Source: a bacterium (lineage in GTDB: Bacteria > Bacillota > Bacilli > Lactobacillales > Streptococcaceae). From it: a DNA stretch of 64,000 bases. The notes under the pieces are model-generated. The model was not told the DNA's origin and did no database searches. It was given only the letters and a program-made list of their open reading frames with translations. The position numbers were made by a program, and so were the translations under genes. Shown here in pieces: positions 54,385-62,514 of the stretch (position 1 is its first letter; the number at the start of each line of letters is the position of its first letter). The stretch covers positions 60,687 through 124,686 of the forward strand of contig CAJNCF010000006.1 in assembly GCA_905221195.1 (NCBI GenBank), in the 5' to 3' direction.

Positions 54385-54813
54385 ATGGGAAAACAACATC
54401 AAGCAGTAAAATTCAAAGATATTGCTGAAAAATTGTCCGAATTAGAGGGCAAAAATTTAGAAGAAATTGCTGGAGTATTAGGCTATCGCAACTTGGAGAG
54501 TTGTAGGGTCAATCTTTACAATCTGAGACAAAACAAGCGTCTAGGATTTGAAGTGGAAAAAGGGGTGTACTCCAAGTTCGCACTCTTGGACGATTCGGTA
54601 AAAGAGGAACTGGAAGATAAGGAATTGTCAGACCGTGGGCGCTATTTGAAGAGCGTAGACCGCTATAAGGCAATGCTAAACGCTTTTTCTATCGCCTTTG
54701 ATAGCACAGTCAAGGCGGAAACAAGACAAAAAGCAGAACACGACGGCTTGAAAGCCTTGGACAGAATCCCAGATAAGCATTACGCCCTACTTTATGACAT
54801 GATGGAGGGCTAG
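54385..54813 (+). CDS. Satellite protein with HTH-like N-terminus
   Basis: 142 residues. KFKDIAEKLSELEGKNLEEIAGVLGYRNLESCRVNLYNLRQNKRLGFEVEKGVYSKF resembles a winged/HTH region; C-terminus helical. No family named. Probably regulatory, by inference. Confidence 0.65.
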   Translation: MGKQHQAVKFKDIAEKLSELEGKNLEEIAGVLGYRNLESCRVNLYNLRQNKRLGFEVEKGVYSKFALLDDSVKEELEDKELSDRGRYLKSVDRYKAMLNAFSIAFDSTVKAETRQKAEHDGLKALDRIPDKHYALLYDMMEG

Positions 54814-54814
54814 G

Positions 54815-54964
54815 ATGGAAGTGAAAACCCACTTTGCTAGATTCATGCGTCGAGGGATGGAACTAGCAAGGCAATTACATAGTAAAGAAATCCAACGTGA
54901 TGAATTTGATAGAGCCTGGAAAAGATTAGGCGATCAAATCGAAAACGAAACGAAGAAAAACTAA
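54815..54964 (+). CDS. Small basic satellite protein
   Basis: 49 residues from ATG 54815, directly after the previous stop. MEVKTHFARFMRRGMELARQLHSKE..., strongly charged helix. Unknown. Confidence 0.5.
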   Translation: MEVKTHFARFMRRGMELARQLHSKEIQRDEFDRAWKRLGDQIENETKKN

Positions 54965-54976
54965 GAAAACCGAAGT

Positions 54977-55004
54977 GCAGGCAAGCAATTAGAAAAGGTT
55001 TTGA
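54977..55004 (+). repeat. 28-bp direct repeat, copy 2
   Basis: Identical to 50497-50524. Followed by 170 bp (55005-55172) with hairpins GTGGGTGATTACCCAC and GGGGCAAAAGCCC and no supported gene. Confidence 0.7.
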
Positions 55005-55172
55005 AAAATGAGTGCTGTCACGGCGAGTCTAAGCACTTGTTTAGCAAAAATGTGGGTGATTACCCACGAAACATCACTACATGCGTCCGTCAACTAGGGG
55101 CAAAAGCCCAGCGTTTGGAGTGGTGGCAATCGTGTATAGGAAACAGGCAAACCAAAAGAAAAAGGTAAAAAT

Positions 55173-55604
55173 ATGAATGACTATTTTAAAGAATTTGAAA
55201 AAGAGTTGGTACTTGTAGAGGAAAAGCTAGATATTTTATCAGAGTGGCATAATTCTAAGAATCATATTGGCGCAATGGAAATTGTTGAAGACTGTAATTC
55301 AGTAATTAGTGATCTATGGATAAGTTTTTATAAATTATCTGAAGCGTACAAGATGCAGGAAGCTAGTCATGAAGAATTTTATAATAAGAATGTTGAGAAC
55401 TTACTGGGAGAATTAAAAAAATATGACGATGAGTGTACAGAAATGTACAATAAGAAACCTGACTGGTTGCTATTCAGTCTTTTAAATCAAGCAATACAAG
55501 AAAACAAATTAAGTAATGGGATTGAACATATAACTGCTTCAACATGGACGTATTTACGAAGTTTAGTAGTTTCTGATTTACAAAAAAGAGGGATATTAAA
55601 ATGA
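55173..55604 (+). CDS. Satellite protein, unknown
   Basis: 143 residues, acidic and helical (FEKELVLVEEKLDILSEWHNSKNHIGAMEIVEDC). No family recognised. AT-rich compared with the following genes. Overlaps the next gene's start (ATGA). Confidence 0.65.
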   Translation: MNDYFKEFEKELVLVEEKLDILSEWHNSKNHIGAMEIVEDCNSVISDLWISFYKLSEAYKMQEASHEEFYNKNVENLLGELKKYDDECTEMYNKKPDWLLFSLLNQAIQENKLSNGIEHITASTWTYLRSLVVSDLQKRGILK

Positions 55605-55807
55605 ATGAACTAGATTTAAGCAATACACAGGCGCTTATTTTTACCGTGATTTTGATTGGCTTTCTCATATATCTAAATCATCTAGACCGCAAAAAGTGCG
55701 CTCAAATGGAGCTAGAAAACAGGAAACTAGGAGAAAGACCGAGTGAAAGTTTAAGCCCTGACTATGGGCGATATATCCAGCTTGCAGGCATTAAGCCGTG
55801 GAGGTGA
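55601..55807 (+). CDS. Small membrane protein
   Basis: 68 residues: one membrane helix (ALIFTVILIGFLIYL, about 11-25) and a charged cytoplasmic tail ending GRYIQLAGIKPWR. Unknown function; membrane proteins of this size are usual in streptococcal satellites. Confidence 0.65.
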   Translation: MNELDLSNTQALIFTVILIGFLIYLNHLDRKKCAQMELENRKLGERPSESLSPDYGRYIQLAGIKPWR

Positions 55808-55811
55808 TGAT

Positions 55812-56075
55812 ATGTTTGAAAGGATGATTGAAGAAATTCAAATAAAAATATTAGAAGCCTTAGAACGTTATCTAAAAAGTCATGAGAAAATACCTCCCCG
55901 AATTATTGGACTGATTTCCGCAAAACGAGTACAGGAAGAGTTAGATATAAAATACCTGACCTTACAAAAATGGGAAAGAATGGGCTTGAAGCGTTATCAG
56001 CCTCCAGGAGACGATAGCAGAAAAGTTTATTATAAGGTGGACGAGATCCGTAAGTTTATGGGGGTGGGAGAATGA
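55812..56075 (+). CDS. MerR/excisionase-like DNA-binding protein
   Basis: 87 residues from ATG 55812. LISAKRVQEELDIKYLTLQKWERMGLKRYQPPGDDSRKVYYKVDEIRKFMGV has the winged-helix pattern of excisionase/MerR-type proteins (position of wing YY-VDEI). Could be the satellite's excisionase or a replication regulator. Overlaps the following gene by 4 bp. Confidence 0.75.
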   Translation: MFERMIEEIQIKILEALERYLKSHEKIPPRIIGLISAKRVQEELDIKYLTLQKWERMGLKRYQPPGDDSRKVYYKVDEIRKFMGVGE

Positions 56076-56587
56076 GAGTGATAGAGTTAACCTTGTCTAA
56101 TGACAAATTGGCCTTATTTGGCTTTCTCAAGTCTACCCCTACCCAAGCTTGGAAGAATGGGGAACACTTCAAATTCATCTACTTTGAACCGATAGGCGAG
56201 GCGCTGACGGATTTTCACTATAAAGGTTTGTATGTGGCTGTCAAAGACGAAAAAGAGCAAGTAGAGGGTTGGAAATTAATTAGAGACTTGGAGATAGTTT
56301 TGGCCAGTTCGGACTTGCTGACGATTCTGAAAGAATTAGAGGTAAACAAATTGACCGAGAAACGGCAGGGGCTTGGAGTGGAGTTAAAAGGCTGGGTTTT
56401 TGACCTGATTTGTAATGGCATTTATACCAGGTATGAGACTTCACTTTTTGTCCGCTTGCTATTTGTCAATGGCTACAGTTTTAGTCAGCTGGTAGACCTA
56501 TTTTCAGCAATCGTTAAACGGAAAGACCTAGCCAGCTATTTCCTAGAAGTAGCGACAAAATTCTATAAGGAGGTGGCTTTTGAATAG
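56072..56587 (+). CDS. Satellite replication-region protein
   Basis: 171 residues, unknown family. It precedes and overlaps the helicase gene (8 bp), where the prophage has its primase-polymerase, but I see no DxD or SGGxH primase motifs. LLFVNGYSFSQLVDLFSAIVKRKDLASYF near the C-terminus is helical. Probably a replication accessory. Confidence 0.6.
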   Translation: MRVIELTLSNDKLALFGFLKSTPTQAWKNGEHFKFIYFEPIGEALTDFHYKGLYVAVKDEKEQVEGWKLIRDLEIVLASSDLLTILKELEVNKLTEKRQGLGVELKGWVFDLICNGIYTRYETSLFVRLLFVNGYSFSQLVDLFSAIVKRKDLASYFLEVATKFYKEVAFE

Positions 56588-58031
56588 TGAAGAAATTGTA
56601 AATGAAATCATCAAAGAGAATCAGCAACAAATACCACCTACCGTGGTGGACTTGACCCAAGCAAGGGAGACCGACGAGGAACACAATAGCCTGAACTTGA
56701 CAAAAAAAGCAAGAGGGGATGGCTTTGCAGTCAACTTGGACAATCTCAAGAAGATTTTGAGTGGGGATAGTAAGCTAAAGGGGGCGATACAGTACAACAC
56801 TTTTACATATGAAATTGACGTTACCAAGTCTATTAAGTTAAATGGTAGAACCTTGAGCGGTACAATCGATGACCTGATTATCAGAGAGATTAGGGCTTAT
56901 ATTGCTACCAAGTATAAGATGGATTATAAAAAAGGGGATATCGCTGATATCTTAGAAGTGGTGGCTGGAGAACACAGCTACAACCCCTTAAAAGACTATC
57001 TGGAATCTTGCGAAAGCGAGTATAAAGAGTTAGTGAATCAGCGTGATCCCTTTGATATTTTAAGGCATTATCTCAATATCAAGGATGACGAATATAACCG
57101 TATTATTATGGACTTGTTTTTCCGTGGAGCGGTTGCCAAGGTGTTTGACCCTACTGTTAAGTTTGACTTTGTGCTGGACTTGACTGGAAGGCAGGGAGTA
57201 GGAAAGACCCAATTTTTTGAGGGACTGTTTACTCACAAGTATTTTACAACTGTTGAGACATTCACAGACAAAGATGACAAGGCTAGAATGGTAAGAAACT
57301 GGTGTGTATTTGATGATGAGATGGTGGCCAGTAAAAAGGCTAGTTTTTCAGAATTGAAGAAATTCATCACAGAAACAAAGCTAGAGTTTAGACCGCCTTA
57401 CGCTTCCAGTGATAGGCGACTCCCTAAGAGTTTTATCATTGTGAGAGCAACCAATGACCACGATTATTTGAACGACTTGACAGGAGAAAGGCGCTTTCTG
57501 GTTGCAGAAGTCCACAAGGACACCGCCTATAAGGGAAGGAAGTGGACAGAAAAAGACCGTAGAGCCTTTTGGGGTGCTATGGTGATGGCTTGGAGAGCTA
57601 ACCAAGTGTTGAACCTGACAGACGAGCAGGAAAAGCTAGTAAACGAGGTTAGAAGCCGTTATAAGTTTGTTGATGAAATTCTTGAGGATGTGGAGCGCTA
57701 TTTAGGTACTCCTTACCCAAAAAGAATGTATCAGTTCCCGATGACCGACAGGACGCGTTGCTATTATATCTATGATATGATGAACGAGGGATACTATAGA
57801 AATAACAGGGGTGGAACAGTTGAACTGGACACAGACACCTACGGCGAACTGGTAGACAGGGATAAGATGACCATTAACCTATTTTTTCAAGAGGTGTATT
57901 TGACGGACAAAGTACCGCCAAAGGATAAGGCTAAGGTTAAAAAGTACATGCAAAACCGAGACGGCTGGGAACATAGGCGATCAACAAGATTTGGTAAAAG
58001 TATTAAACCAGCTTACGTTAAAAAAATGTAG
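56580..58031 (+). CDS. VirE/D5-like replication helicase of the satellite
   Basis: 483 residues from TTG 56580 (AAGGAGGTGG upstream). P-loop TGRQGVGKTQFF (about 203-214), FDDEMVASKKASFSELKKFITETKLEFRPPY (about 245-275), LTGERRFLVAEV. Same family and motif order as the prophage helicase at 10417. Replicates the satellite from the iterons that follow its stop codon. Confidence 0.92.
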   Translation: MNSEEIVNEIIKENQQQIPPTVVDLTQARETDEEHNSLNLTKKARGDGFAVNLDNLKKILSGDSKLKGAIQYNTFTYEIDVTKSIKLNGRTLSGTIDDLIIREIRAYIATKYKMDYKKGDIADILEVVAGEHSYNPLKDYLESCESEYKELVNQRDPFDILRHYLNIKDDEYNRIIMDLFFRGAVAKVFDPTVKFDFVLDLTGRQGVGKTQFFEGLFTHKYFTTVETFTDKDDKARMVRNWCVFDDEMVASKKASFSELKKFITETKLEFRPPYASSDRRLPKSFIIVRATNDHDYLNDLTGERRFLVAEVHKDTAYKGRKWTEKDRRAFWGAMVMAWRANQVLNLTDEQEKLVNEVRSRYKFVDEILEDVERYLGTPYPKRMYQFPMTDRTRCYYIYDMMNEGYYRNNRGGTVELDTDTYGELVDRDKMTINLFFQEVYLTDKVPPKDKAKVKKYMQNRDGWEHRRSTRFGKSIKPAYVKKM

Positions 58032-58341
58032 TCAGTGTAGTTTATTTTTAAAAAGTGACTACATTTTAAATAGGAAGAAAACTATTGATACATAAGGGGT
58101 TAGAAATAAGTGTTGTTTTTTACTATTTTACTGACTACACCCCTAAACCCTTGGTATTATTGACTTTTATTTAAAAATGTAGTTATTTTCTATTTATTAA
58201 AGAGTATATGAAGATAAGAGATAAAAGGCGTTTATTGTTTATTTTTTTTGGGAGCAAGGTGACTACATGACTACGCATGGCGAAAAGCCTTGGGACTGTA
58301 AGGTGGATAGCGTAGTCACTAGATATCCCAAAATGACTACA
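58026..58341. repeat. Iteron array, probable satellite origin
   Basis: TGACTACA or its complement at 58027-58034 (-, over the helicase stop codon), 58056-58063, 58132-58139, 58260-58267, 58268-58275 (TGACTACG), 58311-58318 (-) and 58334-58341. The copy at 58132 is followed by CCTAAACCCTTG (58142-58153), identical to the block in the prophage origin. AT-rich spacers. No gene in 58032-58384. Confidence 0.8.
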
Positions 58342-58384
58342 CTTTTTTATGAACTCTAAGAATTTTTTTAAGAGAGGTTTGAAA

Positions 58385-58951
58385 ATGAAAGTAGTAGACC
58401 CTATTAGAGATACTGATGACATTGAAAGAATTAAGGACTTTTTGAGAAGGAAGAATGAACGAGATTACGTATTATTCCTATTTGGAATTTATACAGGTTT
58501 ACGAGTTAGTGATATTATTCCAATTAAAGTCAAACAAATCATGGGGGATAAAATTGAAATAAGGGAGAAAAAAACAGGCAAAATAAGACGTTTTCCAATA
58601 AATCAACAATTAAGAAATGCCTTAAATCAATACATTGAGAATAAACAACTCAAAGAATATAATTTTTTGTTTCCGAGCAGAAAAAGAGAGAATGGCAAGG
58701 GAGTAAAAATTTGTCATATTTCAAGAACCCAAGTGTATAAAATTTTAAAAGAAGCTGGGAATAAATGTGGGATTGAAAATATAGGAACCCACTCAATGAG
58801 AAAGACATTCGGCTATCATCATTACAAAAAGAATGGTGATGTAGCTATTCTACAAAGAATATTTAACCATTCAACACCAGAGATCACACTTGGATATATC
58901 GGCTACACTCAAGACGAACTAGACCAGAGTATACTAACATTTGACTACTAA
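58385..58951 (+). CDS. Short tyrosine recombinase (catalytic domain only)
   Basis: 188 residues from ATG 58385. YTGLRVSDIIPIKVKQI (Arg), KTGKIRRFPIN (Lys), GTHSMRKTFGYHHYKK (H-x-x-R), RIFNHSTPEITLGYIGYT (His and Tyr). No SAM-like or arm domain, so it is a minimal integrase/XerC-like protein. Placed just after the origin, it may resolve multimers or act on another site. Confidence 0.88.
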   Translation: MKVVDPIRDTDDIERIKDFLRRKNERDYVLFLFGIYTGLRVSDIIPIKVKQIMGDKIEIREKKTGKIRRFPINQQLRNALNQYIENKQLKEYNFLFPSRKRENGKGVKICHISRTQVYKILKEAGNKCGIENIGTHSMRKTFGYHHYKKNGDVAILQRIFNHSTPEITLGYIGYTQDELDQSILTFDY

Positions 58952-59105
58952 ATAGCCGTTCTATTTTACATAATGAGAAAATGTAAATTCAAAAACAGAA
59001 AACAGGCCTATCCCCTTGATATAAAAGGGATTATAAAAAGTGCTTGAAAGTCACAAAATAGAAGATATGTTAAATATATGGCACCCAAAAAGAGAGGAAA
59101 AACAG

Positions 59106-59270
59106 ATGAATCCAACCAAAGACTACACTCCATTTTTACAGGATAACTTTATTATCTTTAACAAAAATGGTATAATAGAGATGAAGAAAATACCAGACTT
59201 CGGAAGTGTGGCATTTACAAGTCAAGATGGCAACATTGTCCAGATTGAAACAACAATTAAAGAAAGATAG
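59106..59270 (+). CDS. DUF3954-like small protein
   Basis: 54 residues from ATG 59106 (GAGGAAAA upstream; TTG/GTG starts further up lack a site). FIIFNKNGIIEMKKIPDFGSVAFTSQDGNIVQIET fits the small DUF3954 pattern of phages. Unknown function. Confidence 0.6.
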   Translation: MNPTKDYTPFLQDNFIIFNKNGIIEMKKIPDFGSVAFTSQDGNIVQIETTIKER

Positions 59271-59284
59271 CTGACTAGACAACT

Positions 59285-59333
59285 AGAGGCGTAACATTAA
59301 AGCTAAGTAGCTTTTTTGTTGCGTCTCTTTTTG
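59285..59333 (+). terminator. Terminator after DUF3954-like gene
   Basis: AGAGGCGTAAC pairs with GTTGCGTCTCT (wobbles allowed), with an inner AAGCT-AAGT-AGCTT hairpin and TTTTTG after. Confidence 0.7.
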
Positions 59334-59432
59334 TTTTGAGAAAGAGGAAGTAATGAGGAATAAAGATCCAGTAGAGAGTTTAAACCAATAAGCACGATCA
59401 AAAGAATCAAAAGAAATGAGGAATAAAAGAAC

Positions 59433-60011
59433 ATGGAAACATTACAAACTATTGAAACTAAAATTGACAAACTGATTGAACAGAACAAGAAAGCTATTGA
59501 GATGACTGAGGCGGAACTGGTTAAAGCAAACCAAGCTATTTCAGACGCTCAAGCTAAGCTGGTACAGGCTCAAAAAGAAATCAACTCTGAAAAATACGTT
59601 GAGGCAAAAGGTGACCTATGGACGGCAGAACGTACAAAAGAATTTCATGAGGGACGTTTGAAAGAATTGACTAAAGACCCTATAATCACTTATGATGAAT
59701 ACCATGCGATGGTTGCAGAAGTCTATAAATTGGCTGATGAACAACAAAAAACATTCTATATACCAGCGAGAAAGAAAGTGATGGAGATTATAAAACTTGG
59801 AGATGACTCTTTGAAAGAAGTAGAGTATGTTGATACTATACTCAAAAAACTTGAAAAGGATATCTCTAAAAATAATGAAGCTTATAAAAAAACTAAGAGT
59901 GGTGGGATTTTAAGTGGTTTCTTTTCTGGTTTATCCTATGAACCAAGAGATGCACTGTACGGACATAGATATAGATTGAATGAAATGGCTGAGAATTTCA
60001 AAAGGGAATAA
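59433..60011 (+). CDS. Long coiled-coil satellite protein
   Basis: 192 residues. Coiled coil about 1-75 (KLIEQNKKAIEMTEAELVKANQAISDAQAKL), a middle helical part, and a C-terminal GGILSGFFSGLSYEPRDALYGHRYRLNEMAENF. May be a scaffold- or capsid-related factor; not recognised. Confidence 0.65.
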   Translation: METLQTIETKIDKLIEQNKKAIEMTEAELVKANQAISDAQAKLVQAQKEINSEKYVEAKGDLWTAERTKEFHEGRLKELTKDPIITYDEYHAMVAEVYKLADEQQKTFYIPARKKVMEIIKLGDDSLKEVEYVDTILKKLEKDISKNNEAYKKTKSGGILSGFFSGLSYEPRDALYGHRYRLNEMAENFKRE

Positions 60012-60074
60012 AATTAAAATACCCCCCCTTCAGCTATCCCCCCTACTAACAAATAGAAAGATGAGGTATATAGA

Positions 60075-60419
60075 ATGACCCTACCTACTGGTAAATTTGA
60101 TTTAAACGAATACGGGAAGTATTTAGCGGAAAAGTCTGCTGAGATTTATGAAGAGAAAACTAAACAAGCAGTTGACGCGATGGAGCGACATAGACAAGAA
60201 TGTTTAGCAAGAGACGCCAAGTGGCAAGCTATCATAGATCGTTCTGGTGAACTATTAAAAGAAAAGAAGGAAAGAAAGCACCAGCAAGAGATTGAACGCT
60301 TGACGGAAGAGAAGCGCAAGGAGATTGATAGAGAAGTTAGTCAGCGCCTATCAATGCCTGATGAACACCAGCAAAAACTCAACAAAGCGATGAGCGAAAT
60401 GCTGAAAGGTTTATCTTAA
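60075..60419 (+). CDS. Charged helical satellite protein
   Basis: 114 residues, almost all charged helix (KKERKHQQEIERLTEEKRKEIDREVSQRL). MTLPTGKFDLNEYGKYLAEKSAE at the start. Unknown. C-rich tracts (60015-60050) lie between this gene and the previous one. Confidence 0.6.
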   Translation: MTLPTGKFDLNEYGKYLAEKSAEIYEEKTKQAVDAMERHRQECLARDAKWQAIIDRSGELLKEKKERKHQQEIERLTEEKRKEIDREVSQRLSMPDEHQQKLNKAMSEMLKGLS

Positions 60420-60514
60420 AGATTCTATAAAAGTAATTAGAAAATATTTTAAAAAAATTTTTTAATAAAGTGAATCGGAAAAAATATTTTTTGTGAAAGA
60501 GCCTGAAGCAACCA

Positions 60515-60603
60515 GGGAGAAGATGGGGGGATATCCCCCTCCCCCTCGGAGCTCCCGGACTACACGCCATCACTGTACATATTTTCTCGCGAGCGAGAAA
60601 GGT
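60515..60603. other. GC-rich palindrome block
   Basis: In an AT-rich element: GGGGGATATCCCCC (palindrome, about 60525-60538), then CTCCCCCTCGGAGCTCCCGG, and TTTCTCGC-GA-GCGAGAAA (60584-60601). Such a block is a candidate packaging (cos/pac-like) or protein-binding site. Confidence 0.5.
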
Positions 60604-60621
60604 AAAAAGGAGTAGATAGGA

Positions 60622-60876
60622 TTGAATGAAACTACTGTAATTAGAAAATGCTCCAAGTGTCACGAGACCAAAGAATTATCTAGCGAAAACTTTTATAGGA
60701 AGCATTCGGATAAGAAGGGCTTCTCAAAAGTATGTAAGTTATGTAATAAAAAGAAAGACGCAGAGCGTTACCAAAAGAAAAAAGACAAGATATTGACCCA
60801 AAAGAAACGATACTATAGACGGCAGAAAGAGCGCCAAAATGAAAAAGGCGGTTTACTGGAAGGAGATGAAAAGTAA
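60622..60876 (+). CDS. Zinc-finger-like small protein
   Basis: 84 residues from TTG 60622 (AAAAGGAG upstream; ATG 60625 is not in frame). Two CxxC knuckles (KCSKCHETKEL and KVCKLCNKKKDAERY) and a long basic tail. Like the zinc-binding N-terminus of phage HNH or recombination-endonuclease-VII proteins, but without the HNH catalytic part. Possibly binds the GC-rich block just upstream. Confidence 0.7.
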   Translation: MNETTVIRKCSKCHETKELSSENFYRKHSDKKGFSKVCKLCNKKKDAERYQKKKDKILTQKKRYYRRQKERQNEKGGLLEGDEK

Positions 60877-61694
60877 TGGAAGATATGTTTCCTAGTCTAC
60901 TCCAGAAAATCAAGGCCGAATTTGAAAAGGCTAGGCTTGATAGTGAGATTCTGGAAGAGTTACTAGAAAAGCTAGAAGAGAATAAAGCTAATTATCTGGA
61001 CGCCAATCAATATGCTATAGAAATTGGTGAAATACTCTCAAAGGTTTTAGGAACTTACTTAAGTAATGAAAGCCTACCAGATGGCAAGATGTACTATAAT
61101 ATCGCTAAACGATTGCTAGAAGATGTTTTAGGTCGAAACTATGACCTTGTAAGTGATTATACTGAAAAAGTTCAAGAAGATTTAAACCTTAGGGCTAACC
61201 TTCGCATTCCTGCTCAAGTTCCTGAGTTGAATCAAGATAGGATTGACGGCTTAGTAAATCGTTTAGCTAGTGAAGACGATTTTGGAGCTGTAAAATGGTT
61301 AGTAGGTGAAACGATTGTTAATTTTACCCAGAGCATTGTAGATGATACGATTCAAAGAAATGTGGTATTTCAGTATAAAGCAGGACTTAGCCCTAAAATC
61401 ACTAGGCGAACGGCTGGGAAGTGTTGTAAGTGGTGTCAAGAACTGGAAGGCAGTTATAAATATCCTTCTGTTCCCCATGATATTTACAGACGGCATAGTA
61501 ATTGTAGATGTACCGTTGAATATTATCCGCAAGATGGTAGACGGCAGAATGTACATACCAGAAAATGGAGTAATATCAATCAAGAAGATGTGGAGCGTCG
61601 AAAACAGATAGGTATAGAGTCTGCTGAAGAACGTAAAAGAAAACGAGATGAAAGGATTGCCAAGTTTGGGAATCCTAAAAGAAGATTAAGATAG
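60876..61694 (+). CDS. MuF-like minor head protein in the satellite
   Basis: 272 residues. Helical N-terminus, C-terminal RRTAGKCCKWCQELEGSYKYPSVPHDIYRRHSNCRCTVEYYPQDGRRQNVHTRKW (about 170-230), a minor head (Mu F/VRP-type) pattern with paired Cys. It is the only clear structural-type gene in the satellite, so it may modify or enter helper capsids. Start overlaps the previous stop (TAATG). Confidence 0.8.
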   Translation: MEDMFPSLLQKIKAEFEKARLDSEILEELLEKLEENKANYLDANQYAIEIGEILSKVLGTYLSNESLPDGKMYYNIAKRLLEDVLGRNYDLVSDYTEKVQEDLNLRANLRIPAQVPELNQDRIDGLVNRLASEDDFGAVKWLVGETIVNFTQSIVDDTIQRNVVFQYKAGLSPKITRRTAGKCCKWCQELEGSYKYPSVPHDIYRRHSNCRCTVEYYPQDGRRQNVHTRKWSNINQEDVERRKQIGIESAEERKRKRDERIAKFGNPKRRLR

Positions 61695-61718
61695 TCCTGA
61701 GGTATAGGAGTAGAAAGG

Positions 61719-62123
61719 TTGTCGTTAAAAATGGAGCTGGATAAGTTTAAAACGATGATGAACGTTAGAAAGCGGATGACTTACTTTCTGAGATTCCAGA
61801 GGATGGCAGGAAGTGAAAACCAGGTTACGATAGATGAACAGGCTTGGAAACTTGTCTTACCTGATCAGTGGAATTTGACTAGTAAGCATGAAAAAGTAAT
61901 CAGAGAGGGTTTAGAAACATTTGTCCATGATATCAATAGGATAGAGAATGAACGTGCTAGAAAGTGTTTTATCATTCATTATTGCTACATGAGAAGACAG
62001 ACGGCAAGTGAATGTGCTAAGATTGCTGGGGCTAGTTCAACTAGCTATCAGAGATACAAACAGATAGCCGTCTTAAACTTTGCGAGAATCCACGAGAACG
62101 GAGAACTAGAAGCCTATAAGTAG
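61719..62123 (+). CDS. ArpU-like late regulator of the satellite
   Basis: 134 residues from TTG 61719 (TAGGAG upstream; ATG 61731 possible). C-terminal HTH FIIHYCYMRRQTASECAKIAGASSTSYQRYKQIAVLNF (about 86-125), as in ArpU-type phage regulators. The same family type as 15569 in the prophage, so it might answer to or mimic helper late control. Confidence 0.82.
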   Translation: MSLKMELDKFKTMMNVRKRMTYFLRFQRMAGSENQVTIDEQAWKLVLPDQWNLTSKHEKVIREGLETFVHDINRIENERARKCFIIHYCYMRRQTASECAKIAGASSTSYQRYKQIAVLNFARIHENGELEAYK

Positions 62124-62486
62124 CTATCAGCGGAATGATTGCAGTCTAGGGCGCCCCGCTTTAGGGCTTCATCATATAAAACTCCATGAATAAGTTAGAA
62201 GCCCTTGGAAATGAATCTAGGGGCTTTTAGATTTCCGAATATATAGGTTGGCGATAGTGTGGTATAATGGTGCTAGGTAATAAAAAAGCACGTTTGACCG
62301 TGCTAGTTTCTTGCCTGCTGAACTCATCATATAGTATAGTGGCTCCTTTGTGGGGCTTTTTTTGTGAACATTTTTAGGAACTTTTAAAGAATTTAAAGAA
62401 AATATAAGGAAATGTGATTTTAAAGAAAATCAGCAATATAAAGGCTTTTGCTTACTAATGAAATATAAAAATCAAGCGGTAGCGGA
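62124..62486. other. Right-end non-coding region of the satellite
   Basis: No gene seen. Hairpin AAGCCCTTGG/CTAGGGGCTT with T-run (62199-62229) ends the operon. An extended -10 TGGTATAAT (62260-62268) follows, then a hairpin AGCACG/CGTGCT (62287-62304), the inverse arm repeat TTGCCTGCTGA (62311-62321), and a terminator GCTCC-TTTGT-GGGGC with T-run (62342-62363), perhaps a second small RNA of about 90 nt. Confidence 0.5.
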
Positions 62487-62502
62487 ATAACTCAAAATGT
62501 GA
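62487..62502. other. attR of the satellite prophage
   Basis: ATAACTCAAAATGTGA, identical to 49229-49244, 12 bp before the rlmD-like start codon. Confidence 0.9.
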
Positions 62503-62514
62503 TAAGATAGGGGT

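Larger units (their letters stand above)
49245..62502. mobile_element. Satellite prophage (PICI-like island)
   Basis: 13.3 kb bounded by 16-bp direct repeats. Tyrosine integrase at one end, divergent repressor/Cro switch, Rha-type regulator, replication helicase with iterons, ArpU-like gene; no terminase, portal, major capsid, tail or lysis genes. This is the layout of phage-inducible chromosomal islands/satellite prophages known from streptococci. It depends on a helper phage for particles; the nearby prophage is a possible helper but this is not shown. Confidence 0.85.

Noticed and set aside
58026..58341. CRISPR-like repeats
   Set aside because: Only 8-9 bp, both orientations, next to a helicase; iterons.
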